Shown in pieces: positions 53,063 to 61,217 of a DNA stretch of 64,000 nt (the first letter of the stretch is position 1; the number at the start of each line of letters is the position of its first letter). Source of the DNA: Candidatus Thiodiazotropha sp. LNASS1. Lineage in GTDB: Bacteria > Pseudomonadota > Gammaproteobacteria > Chromatiales > Chromatiaceae. Under the pieces are notes generated by a model, which saw only the letters and a program-made list of their open reading frames with translations, had not been told where the DNA came from and searched no databases. The position numbers were made by a program, and so were the translations under genes. The stretch is from positions 2,418,001 to 2,482,000 of the forward strand of contig NZ_OZ156465.1 in assembly GCF_964212655.1 (NCBI RefSeq). The letters run 5' to 3'.

Positions 53063-53548
53063 CATACGCTCCAAAATCATGCGGTTGTTTGCATCTCATC
53101 CAACAGACAGAATCAATGCAGCAGTTCTTTGGTTACTGCATACAGGAAAGTGATTAAGCAGCAGATATTGCAAGCTTTCAGTATAGTTTGCTTTAGTCAT
53201 ATGTTTAAGCCGCCTGTCAATTCATTGGATCAACTGTTTTGACAGAGAGAATGACAGGAAATATAAACGACGTATCTTCGTACCCTCGAAAACTCTTCAA
53301 TTTACCTCAAAATATCTGGTTTATAATTCATCACAGGTAAAATAAGGGATTTATCAGAAGGGATTGATCGATGTATATGCGCCATTATCAACAAAGCAGG
53401 CATATTGTGGGATTTTTCAAAAAACTAGGATTGAGTTATAATACCCTATACATGAAATCCTTCATTTTTCATTGTTTTTCTTGTTATGACAAACAGTTTA
53501 CTGCAGTTTGAAAACTGATATTCAAAGATATCATGGAGTTCCAGGATC
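53063..53548. other. Gap with no recognised gene
   Basis: 486 AT-rich bases between divergent genes. Probably holds the promoters of the metallo-hydrolase and the VPLPP-type protein; no frame or structure stands out. Confidence 0.55.
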
Positions 53549-54241
53549 ATGGACAAGAACTTGCTCTCACTATCTATCGCGTTTTTCACTGCATGCCTGT
53601 ACACGGGCTATACGCAAGCCGCCCTTTTCGATAGAGGTGGCGGACTCATCTACGACAATTTCTTGGATGTCACTTGGCTGCAGGACGCTTCCTATGCCGA
53701 AACCTTAGGGCTCGGAGTTCAGGGAAGCGGCAAAATGAATTGGGTGGATGCAGATAACTGGGTGAGCAATCTGCAGTTTTATGACAACATTCGTGATGTC
53801 ACCTGGAATGACTGGCGAATGCCAGCCACGTTCATCGACGAATTTGATTCGATAGGATTCGACGAGACGGGCCAGAGCAGTGAATTGGCCTATATGTACT
53901 ACGTCAACCTAGGATTCGAAGCAAATCCATCACTGGATGTCAACGATCCCATTCCGATGTCCGGCAATTACAATCCATTTGATAATCTACAATACCGCAG
54001 TTACTGGTCTGATACGTTGACCGACCTCACTACAAGTGCAAGGGCGTGGAATCTGCATTTCCATTTCGGCTACCAAAATTTCACTGGAATCCTGAGTGAC
54101 GAGCTAAACATCTGGGCCGTCAGGGATGGTGACGTCTCTCCCGTCCCGCTACCGCCAGCCATACTATTAATGCTATCGGGTTTAGTCATAATACGCATAC
54201 TGAGGCGGGACAAAAAAACCAACACTGATATAACAGCTTAA
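53549..54241 (+). CDS. Surface protein with VPLPP C-terminal sorting segment (PEP-CTERM-like)
   Basis: A 230-aa exported protein: N-terminal signal (LSIAFFTACLYTGYTQA), a central domain rich in Trp and Asp (FLDVTWLQDASYAETLGLGV, DVTWNDWRMPATFIDEFDSI) that resembles DUF1566-type surface modules, and a C-terminal tripartite end: VSPVPLPPAILLMLSGLVII followed by RILRRDKK. That matches VPLPA/PEP-CTERM sorting signals, processed by exosortase. No exosortase gene is in the window. Confidence 0.83.
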   Translation: MDKNLLSLSIAFFTACLYTGYTQAALFDRGGGLIYDNFLDVTWLQDASYAETLGLGVQGSGKMNWVDADNWVSNLQFYDNIRDVTWNDWRMPATFIDEFDSIGFDETGQSSELAYMYYVNLGFEANPSLDVNDPIPMSGNYNPFDNLQYRSYWSDTLTDLTTSARAWNLHFHFGYQNFTGILSDELNIWAVRDGDVSPVPLPPAILLMLSGLVIIRILRRDKKTNTDITA

Positions 54242-54419
54242 CGTAACTCACGGTACAGTTGGGCCACCATTACTTATGTATTCAGCTATCGACCTGTGTG
54301 CTGATACTGCAAACGCCTTGGAACATACCAATCAGGTATACTGCAACAGATCAAACATTTGCCTTGATATTAAAGGCATCTAACTCGTCAACACCCGATT
54401 CGAATTCAAACCGGAATAC

Positions 54420-54742
54420 TAGGGCCCGTTAACACTAATTCAATACGCCCTGCTGGGGCTGTTTTTGTGCCCAGCAAGGCAGAATGAGCGTAGTGTAGTT
54501 ATTCTACATGAGCGAATGATAACGCCGCTGGGGGCGAAAACAGCCCCAGCCCTTCGGGTTGCGCCCCGAAGGAAGTGCCCTTGGGGTATGCCTGAAAAAG
54601 CGCCACTCGGCGTTGCTTGTCGCTCATTTGGAATAACCAAACCTCTCTCCTCGCGCCCCGAAGGAAGTGCCCTTGGGGTGCGCCTTGATTGGCGCTTTTT
54701 CAGACACAACAGGGCGCATTGGATTAGTGTTAACAGGCCCTA
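54420..54742 (-). repeat. MITE-like element, copy D (323 bp)
   Basis: TAGGGCCCGTTAACACTAAT begins the left end and ATTAGTGTTAACAGGCCCTA ends the right. The last three bases, CTA, are the TAG stop codon of the pycB gene. The orientation is opposite to A and B. It is the longest copy and contains the block with GGTTGCGCCCCGAAGGAAGT. Frames across it (54440-54709 and 54465-54743) are repeat-derived. Confidence 0.87.
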
Positions 54743-56581
54743 GTTTTCCTCTTCGATCTCGACCAGCGTTTCATCCGGGCTCACCGCATCGCCGTTCTGC
54801 ACATAAATCTTCTTGACCAACCCCGCGATAGGGGACTGCACCTCAGTTTCCATCTTCATCGCCTCGGTAACCAGAATCGGTTGACCCACCTCGACCTTGT
54901 CGCCCTCGCTGACCAGGACCTCGACGATGTTGCCCGGCATGCTGGTGGTCACATGCCCTTCCGCTGAAGGCTGTGGACGCTTGCCGGCGATAGAATCCTT
55001 GACCGCACCTTCTGCACCGCCATCGAGTACAACCTCGCTCAACGTTTCGATTAAAACCTCTTCCGGCACACCATCGACAGTGAAGTAGAAGTGGCGCTGG
55101 GCCTCGCCCCGGTGTCCGGCGCCGGTGACCTTTATATTGTAGGATTCTCCGTGGAGGTTGATATTGAACTCGGTTGGCGCCGCGATTCCCGCCGTTGAAC
55201 TGTCTGTTGAACTCGGAATCGGCTCCAACGGTTCGGGACGGAGCGTACCGGCCTCCCGTTCCTCGAGAAACTTGCGGCCCACTTCCGGAAACATGGCAAA
55301 AGAGAGGACATCTTCCTCGCATTGGGCCAGGGGAATAATCTCGCGGTGCAATCGATCCAGCTCTGGCTGAAGCAGATCGGCAGGCCGGCATTCGACCAAC
55401 TCCTCGCTACCCACGGCTTGTTGCTGAAGGGTGGGATTGACCACCGCCGGCGCCAATCCATACCCGCCCTGCAAGTAGAGTTTCACTTCGTTGGTAATGG
55501 TTTGATAGCGCTTGCCGGTCAGCACATTCAATACGGCCTGAGTTCCGACAATCTGAGACGTTGGCGTGACCAGCGGCGGATACCCGAGGTCTTCGCGCAC
55601 TGCGGGAATTTCCGCCAAAACCTCACTCATGCGATCCAAGGCGTTCTGCTCCCGAAGCTGATTGGCCAGGTTGGAGATCATACCACCGGGGACCTGATTG
55701 ACTTGGACCCGGGTATCCACACCGGTGTAGTCGCTTTCGAACTGGTGGTACTTCTTGCGCACCCCGTAGAAGTAGAGCCCGATCTCCTGAATCGCTTCCA
55801 GATCCAGCGCCGTATCGTATTCAGTACCGCGTAGCGCGGCCACCAGACTTTCGGTGGGCGGATGAGAGGTGCCTCCCGCAAGAGACGAGATAGCCGTGTC
55901 TATATGACGGCAGCCGTTTTCAATCGCCTTGAACTGACACATTTCGGATTGACCTGCCGTCGCATGGCAATGCAGATGCAGGGGTAGATCCACCGCATCG
56001 GTCAATGCCTTCACCAGCTCTGCGGTGGCGTATGGGGTCAACAATCCAGCCATATCCTTGATGCAAATCGAATCGCAGCCCATCGCCTCCAGCTCCCGTC
56101 CCATGGAGACGAAGCCCGCAACGTCATGCACCGGGCTGACAGTGTAAGAGATCGTACCCTGAGCATGCTTGTCGGCCTCCTTGGTGGCCTCGATGGCGGT
56201 ACGAAGATTCCGCAGATCGTTAAGTGCATCGAAGATGCGGAAAACATCCATGCCATTCTCTGCGGACTTGCGCACGAAGGCACGCACCACATCATCGGAA
56301 TAGTGCCGGTATCCCAATAAATTCTGGCCGCGCAGAAGCATCTGCAGCCGGGTCTTCGGCAGCGCTTGACGCAGCTTGCGCAAGCGTTCCCAGGGGTCCT
56401 CTTTCAAAAATCTCAGACAAGCGTCAAAGGTTGCGCCGCCCCAGCACTCCAGCGACCAGTAACCGATCCCATCGAGCTTCTCGCAAATCGGCAGCATGTC
56501 CTCCGTGCGCATGCGCGTTGCGATCAATGACTGGTGGGCGTCACGCAGGATGACATCGGTGACTTGTACCTTGTTGGACAT
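54740..56581 (-). CDS. pycB: Pyruvate carboxylase subunit B / oxaloacetate decarboxylase alpha-like
   Basis: A 613-aa carboxyltransferase plus biotin-carrier subunit. The carboxyltransferase domain has VILRDAHQSLIATRMRTEDM (metal and catalytic Asp), LHLHCHATAGQSEMCQFKAI and KRYQTITNEVKLYLQGG. The biotin-binding domain (about 540-613) has EAMKMETEVQ with biotinylated K576. No oadB/oadG sodium-pump genes are adjacent, while the biotin carboxylase gene is, which fits the two-subunit pyruvate carboxylase that makes oxaloacetate. An oxaloacetate decarboxylase role cannot be excluded. The stop codon TAG belongs to MITE copy D, so insertion has replaced the original end. It is 14 bases downstream of pycA. 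Confidence 0.9.
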   Translation of the reverse strand: MSNKVQVTDVILRDAHQSLIATRMRTEDMLPICEKLDGIGYWSLECWGGATFDACLRFLKEDPWERLRKLRQALPKTRLQMLLRGQNLLGYRHYSDDVVRAFVRKSAENGMDVFRIFDALNDLRNLRTAIEATKEADKHAQGTISYTVSPVHDVAGFVSMGRELEAMGCDSICIKDMAGLLTPYATAELVKALTDAVDLPLHLHCHATAGQSEMCQFKAIENGCRHIDTAISSLAGGTSHPPTESLVAALRGTEYDTALDLEAIQEIGLYFYGVRKKYHQFESDYTGVDTRVQVNQVPGGMISNLANQLREQNALDRMSEVLAEIPAVREDLGYPPLVTPTSQIVGTQAVLNVLTGKRYQTITNEVKLYLQGGYGLAPAVVNPTLQQQAVGSEELVECRPADLLQPELDRLHREIIPLAQCEEDVLSFAMFPEVGRKFLEEREAGTLRPEPLEPIPSSTDSSTAGIAAPTEFNINLHGESYNIKVTGAGHRGEAQRHFYFTVDGVPEEVLIETLSEVVLDGGAEGAVKDSIAGKRPQPSAEGHVTTSMPGNIVEVLVSEGDKVEVGQPILVTEAMKMETEVQSPIAGLVKKIYVQNGDAVSPDETLVEIEEEN

Positions 56582-56595
56582 TCGCTAACTCCTGA

Positions 56596-58014
56596 TCAAA
56601 GACCCGTATGGGCTGCTGTCGCCGCCGCCAAGACCAGGGCCAGGTCTTCCGGGCTGAGTTTCTGGGAGAATTGGGTCAGCTCCGGATGGGCCTCGACAAA
56701 ACCGGTATTGAACTCACCCGAACGGAACTGTGGATGGCGCAGGATTTCAAGATAGTAGGGTATGGTGGTCTTGATGCCTTGCAAACCCATGTCGCGCAAG
56801 GCACGCTCACCCCGGTTGATGGCATCCTCCCACTCCTGTGCCCAGACAATCACTTTGGCCAGCATCGAATCATAATAGGGGGGAACCGTGTAGCCGGTAT
56901 AGATGGCGGCATCCGTCCGCACCCCCGGACCACCCGGCGCATAATAGCGTGATATGCGTCCAAAGCTGGGCAGAAAACCGTTTTTTGGATCTTCGGCATT
57001 GACACGGAACTGGATCGCAATACCCTGGTGCACGATCTCATGCTGCTCGAAGCGTAGGGCCAAACCCGCAGCCACCCGGATCTGTTCTTCCACGATATCC
57101 ACCCCGGTGATGGTTTCAGTGATCGTATGCTCCACCTGTACCCGGGTGTTCATCTCCATGAAATAGAAACGCCCATCGGCATCGAGCAGAAACTCGACCG
57201 TACCGGCGTTGGTGTAGCCCACCGCCTTGGCGGCCAATACCGCAAGCCCGCCGAGATATTGCCGCTGGGCCTCATCTAGTTGCGGTGAGGGCGCAATCTC
57301 GATCAATTTCTGATTACGCCGCTGGATCGAGCAATCGCGTTCATAGAGATGAATGGCGTTGCCGTAATGATCCGCCAGTACCTGAACCTCGATATGACGA
57401 GGGTCAACGATGCACTTTTCCAGGAAGATATCGGCACGGCCGAATGCCTTGGTGGCTTCCGAGATTACCCGCTGATAATTGCGCTGCAACTCTTCCGCTG
57501 TATCGCAACGACGAATGCCTCGACCCCCACCGCCGGAAGTCGCTTTCAGCATCACCGGATAACCCAACTCCCCTGCGAGTTCCAACGCCTCCTCGATATT
57601 TTCCAGGTTACCGTCAGAGCCCGGCGTGACAGGCAGGCCCGCAGCCTTCATCGCATCACGTGCCTCGGTCTTGTCACCCATGCGTTTGATCACATCGGCG
57701 CTGGGACCGATAAAGGTGATGCCGCGTCGTGCACAGACCGCCGCCAGTTCAGGGTTTTCCGAGAGGAACCCATAACCTGGATGGATCGCATCACAACCTG
57801 TCGATGCCGCCAGATTGACGATCCGGTGTACGTTCAAATAACCCGCCAATGGATCACTGCCGAGACTGAAGGCCTCGTCAGCCTTCTTAACATGCAGGGA
57901 AAAGCGGTCCGCTTCGGAATAGATCGCGACAGAACGAATACCCATATCCGCACACGCACGAATAATACGAACGGCAATTTCGCCCCTGTTTGCGATGAGT
58001 ATTTTACGAATCAT
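56596..58014 (-). CDS. pycA: Biotin carboxylase (pyruvate carboxylase subunit A)
   Basis: A 472-aa biotin carboxylase. ATP-grasp features: LMLKATSGGGGRGIRR-like glycine loop (KATSGGGGRGIRRCD), ERDCSIQRRNQKLIEIAPSP and EMNTRVQVEHTITE, plus MIRKILIANRGEIAVRIIRA at the N-terminus. The start at 58014 (MIRKIL) is preferred over 58023. Adjacent pycB points to pyruvate carboxylase rather than acetyl-CoA carboxylase (AccC would be with accB). The two genes likely form one operon feeding oxaloacetate to biosynthesis. Confidence 0.93.
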   Translation of the reverse strand: MIRKILIANRGEIAVRIIRACADMGIRSVAIYSEADRFSLHVKKADEAFSLGSDPLAGYLNVHRIVNLAASTGCDAIHPGYGFLSENPELAAVCARRGITFIGPSADVIKRMGDKTEARDAMKAAGLPVTPGSDGNLENIEEALELAGELGYPVMLKATSGGGGRGIRRCDTAEELQRNYQRVISEATKAFGRADIFLEKCIVDPRHIEVQVLADHYGNAIHLYERDCSIQRRNQKLIEIAPSPQLDEAQRQYLGGLAVLAAKAVGYTNAGTVEFLLDADGRFYFMEMNTRVQVEHTITETITGVDIVEEQIRVAAGLALRFEQHEIVHQGIAIQFRVNAEDPKNGFLPSFGRISRYYAPGGPGVRTDAAIYTGYTVPPYYDSMLAKVIVWAQEWEDAINRGERALRDMGLQGIKTTIPYYLEILRHPQFRSGEFNTGFVEAHPELTQFSQKLSPEDLALVLAAATAAHTGL

Positions 58015-58296
58015 AAATAACAAAACACCCTTTCTTAATATACCTCAGCTCGCGGACATCAGATCTTATATTTCACTACCGGACTTTAATTTCAGCAGAC
58101 TTCGGCGCCCGCTGATCCACTCATGCCGGTCATGGTTGTTGGCTGAAATACAATACTATGACGAATATTGAATCCACTGTTTTGAGAGAAATCAATTGTT
58201 GTCGCTGCCTATAGCTTGCCTCCCATTTACAGGAATGTTCCGTAGCAAATGAGGGCAGCCTATTATAGTTAGGGCGCATTGAATGAAAGTATGCCG

Positions 58297-59517
58297 TTAG
58301 GCACTTCTCCTGATGCCTTTGTCCTTGTCAGCCAGGGTACCCCTAGCTTCCACGCCCTGGTAATCGATACTGATACGGTCACCTGCGACAGGACGAAAAT
58401 GGTTATCGGCAAAGGCAACGTGATCCGGGTGTTCACGATAACTGTCGATCACCGCCGGGTGACAGAAACGAACCAGCCAGGTAAAACGATAGCGGGCCGC
58501 CTCCTGTACTGCGTTGCCAGTGAATACCGCCCTGACACCTGGAATTCGGGAAAGCACCCGCTGCCCTTCAGCCATCATGTCACGCACCTGCTGTTCGCTT
58601 GCATCGGCGTTGTAGATGATCAGGTGTTCAACCGGTGCCCAGGGATCGCAGTCCTTTAGAATTTCGTCGGCGCGACCGGCCGCCCCCCACAGACGCATGC
58701 ATCGCTCGGCCTCTTGTGAGATGACATCCGCCGTACCATTCACCAGCGCGGTGTAGCCCTGCTCTCCACGCTTCGCATTCTGTTGTATACGATGACCTGA
58801 GACATCTGCCAGCGCGGTATAGTAGTTTATCTTGCTGATGCCGTTGGCGATAAGCCTGCTGTACTGTTCATCAGCGAGGCCGGTACCGCCGTGGAGCACC
58901 AGCGGAATGCGCAAAGCCTCGTTGATCTCCTGAAGTCGCGCATAGTTGAGGTTGGGTTCCCCCTTCATCCTACCGTGCACAGTACCGATGGATATGGCGA
59001 GAAAATCAATGCCGGTACGCTGTACATACGCTTTCGCTTCAGGGACGGTGGTATAGACCAGTTCACCGGGATGGCGCTCGGCATCCTCTCCCTCGACACC
59101 GGGCACGTAGCCAAGCTCACCCTCGACCGGCACACCGCAACCCCGCGCCATTTGCACGACACCCAGGGTTAACGCCACATTCTCTTCAAATGGACGGTTC
59201 GAGGCGTCGACCATCACCCCGTTACAACCGAGACTGATGGATCGTACAGCCGACTCAATGCTCATGCCATGATCGAGGTGGATCGCCACCGGAACTGTCG
59301 CCCGTTGCGCTGCGCGTTCCACCGCACTCATGAGCAGCTCGAAGTCGAAATGCTCAAAGTGGGATTCTGCCAGTGAGAGTATCACCGGTGAGCGGCAGCG
59401 TTCGGCGGCCGACATGATACCGGTGAGAAAATCGAGACTGACCACATCAAAGGCGCCGATCGCATAACCATTGCAGTAGGCATGATCGAGCATCCCCTTC
59501 ATATCAACGATCGGCAT
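58297..59517 (-). CDS. Class II aldolase fused to a Dabb domain
   Basis: A 406-aa protein. Residues 1-285 are a class II (zinc) fructose-bisphosphate/tagatose-type aldolase: AYCNGYAIGAFDVVSLDFLT, VAIHLDHGMSIESAV (zinc His), VEGELGYVPGVEGED, ISIGTVHGRMKGEP (His) and VLHGGTGLADEQ (His). Residues about 310-395 form a Dabb (stress-responsive alpha/beta-barrel) domain with FTWLVRFCHPAVIDSYREHP, then DHVAFADNHFRPV. This fusion is unusual. AGGAGATT before the start. It is divergent from a CbbR-like regulator, which suggests a role in Calvin-cycle carbon metabolism, although no cbb genes are in the window. Confidence 0.87.
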   Translation of the reverse strand: MPIVDMKGMLDHAYCNGYAIGAFDVVSLDFLTGIMSAAERCRSPVILSLAESHFEHFDFELLMSAVERAAQRATVPVAIHLDHGMSIESAVRSISLGCNGVMVDASNRPFEENVALTLGVVQMARGCGVPVEGELGYVPGVEGEDAERHPGELVYTTVPEAKAYVQRTGIDFLAISIGTVHGRMKGEPNLNYARLQEINEALRIPLVLHGGTGLADEQYSRLIANGISKINYYTALADVSGHRIQQNAKRGEQGYTALVNGTADVISQEAERCMRLWGAAGRADEILKDCDPWAPVEHLIIYNADASEQQVRDMMAEGQRVLSRIPGVRAVFTGNAVQEAARYRFTWLVRFCHPAVIDSYREHPDHVAFADNHFRPVAGDRISIDYQGVEARGTLADKDKGIRRSA

Positions 59518-59672
59518 AACAATCTCCTGAACAATAAAGCGCCACCGGGCAACGGCAAAGGCTGTCTGCGGGGAGCGGCACTCCGGGTGAATCCTGATGC
59601 CACTTTACGTGCATATTCAGATTTATATAATTTAAACATCTAAAATGTATTGTTTTACTTTAATATAACCAT
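59518..59672. promoter_or_regulatory. Divergent control region of the aldolase and CbbR-like regulator
   Basis: 155 bases. An AT-rich palindromic block ATTTATATAATTTAAACATC (59611-59632 area) lies just upstream of the regulator start and resembles LysR T-N11-A operators (e.g. TTTATATAATTTAAA). Judged by eye; binding is inferred from the divergent layout. Confidence 0.4.
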
Positions 59673-60596
59673 ATGTACAGACGACTGACACTCCACCAGC
59701 TCGCCATCTTCACTGTACTGGCACGCCACCAAAACATGACCCGGGCCGCAGCGGAGTTACACATGACAACACCGGCGCTTTCGATACAGATCAAACAGAT
59801 GTCTGAGGCGATAGGCGTGCCGCTGCATGAGCAGGTGGGAAAACAGCTCTACCTGACGGATGCGGGTCTCAGGGTTGAACAGGCGGCCAGGGATGTGCTG
59901 GCGAGACTGGAGGGGCTCTCGACAGAACTGGCTGAGCTGCAGGGGCTGGAGCGGGGTACATTGAAGCTCTCAATCATCACCACGGCAAAATATTTCGTGC
60001 CGCGTCTGTTGGGGGAGTTCTGCCAGCGGCATTCCGGTATCGAGGTGGCGCTGGAGGTAATAAACCGGGACCAGTGCCTGACTCGCCTGACCCAGAATAT
60101 GGACGATCTCTACATCATGGGTCGGGTACCCGCCAGCCTGGATGTCAAGGCAGTGCCATTTATGCAAAACCCCCTGGTGGTGATTGCGCCCACAGGACAT
60201 CCCCTTGAAGGCATAAAGCGCTTATCCGCAAAACGATTGTCCGATGAACAGTTCATCATGCGCGAACAGGGCTCAGGCACGCGCCTCGCCGCCGAGCGCT
60301 TTTTCGAGGAGCGGAAGATGGAACTGAAGACACGCATGACCCTCGGCAGCAACGAGGCGGTCAAGCAGGCTGTCGCAGGTGGCCTGGGAATAGCCATTGT
60401 CTCCCAACACACGCTCAGTCTGGATGCGGCATCAGGCGCCTATACTGTGCTGGACGTAAAAGGATTCCCACTGCTGCGGCAATGGTACGCGGTCTATCTC
60501 AAGCGGAAGCGACTTTCAGCCGTAACCGAGGCCTTCCTGCAACACTTGATCGATGAGGGTGAAAGCCAGACTAACCGAGAAACAAATGCCGTATGA
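59673..60596 (+). CDS. LysR-family regulator, CbbR-like
   Basis: A 307-aa LysR-type regulator. HTH: LTLHQLAIFTVLARHQNMTR, then AAAELHMTTPALSIQIKQMS. The effector domain begins TLKLSIITTAKYFVPRLLGE and includes REQGSGTRLAAERFFEERKM, a combination typical of CbbR-type regulators that sense redox or phosphorylated Calvin-cycle intermediates. Located divergently from the aldolase gene, which it probably controls. No other cbb genes are seen. Confidence 0.9.
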   Translation: MYRRLTLHQLAIFTVLARHQNMTRAAAELHMTTPALSIQIKQMSEAIGVPLHEQVGKQLYLTDAGLRVEQAARDVLARLEGLSTELAELQGLERGTLKLSIITTAKYFVPRLLGEFCQRHSGIEVALEVINRDQCLTRLTQNMDDLYIMGRVPASLDVKAVPFMQNPLVVIAPTGHPLEGIKRLSAKRLSDEQFIMREQGSGTRLAAERFFEERKMELKTRMTLGSNEAVKQAVAGGLGIAIVSQHTLSLDAASGAYTVLDVKGFPLLRQWYAVYLKRKRLSAVTEAFLQHLIDEGESQTNRETNAV

Positions 60597-61217
60597 ACTA
60601 GGCGTGCGCACTCGTTGTATCCAGCCTGACAATCTATAACGAACCAATCTACAAGCCTAATCGGCAGCCCCTTGAACCACCGTCCAGGGAAATGATTCGG
60701 CCAAGACCGATCACTTTAAGTGAATATCTTTACCATTCAATGAGTTAAAATGCAGAACAATTGGAATGATGCCACCTTAAAGCAGAATTGCCATAAACCA
60801 ATGAGCATTTTCATCCTTCTGAAATATTCATTGGTCATTGCAGACAGTGAAGCTAATGCTCTCTGTTTGTGCGCATACCCAGCTCAATTCTGAACCGGTG
60901 TTGTTATGGCTAGTCTCCGTTGGAACTCATCCCCACTGATTTTTCATGAAGAGATTGATGGTCGTTCGATTGTTTACTCAAAGACTGGTCAATTGCCCTG
61001 AATCATAAAACAATATTGAGGTTTGAGGAATGAAAGTATCTATCGTAGTGTCATGGCGGTTGCGGTGCCTGTTGCGTCTGCCTATCTCACCCGAACATAA
61101 TTTCAGCCTGCACGCTATACTTTATAGAGTATGTGGTTTCATGTGTATGCACTGCTGTTCTGAACAGTGTTTCGAGGCGGTACAGCATCAAAACATACAT
61201 TAAGTTGTACTTTGCAT
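60597..61217. other. Gap with no recognised gene
   Basis: 621 bases between the regulator and the diguanylate-cyclase gene. It contains a hairpin-forming ACCAATGAGCATTTTCA/TGAAATATTCATTGGT (around 60797-60835) and no convincing frame; two overlapping short frames near 61087-61324 (minus) have no family features. The promoter of the sensor gene is presumably in the last 150 bases. Confidence 0.55.

Noticed and set aside
54740..58014. Na+-pumping oxaloacetate decarboxylase
   Set aside because: The alpha-like subunit is present, but beta and gamma membrane subunit genes are absent and a biotin carboxylase gene is adjacent, so two-subunit pyruvate carboxylase is preferred.
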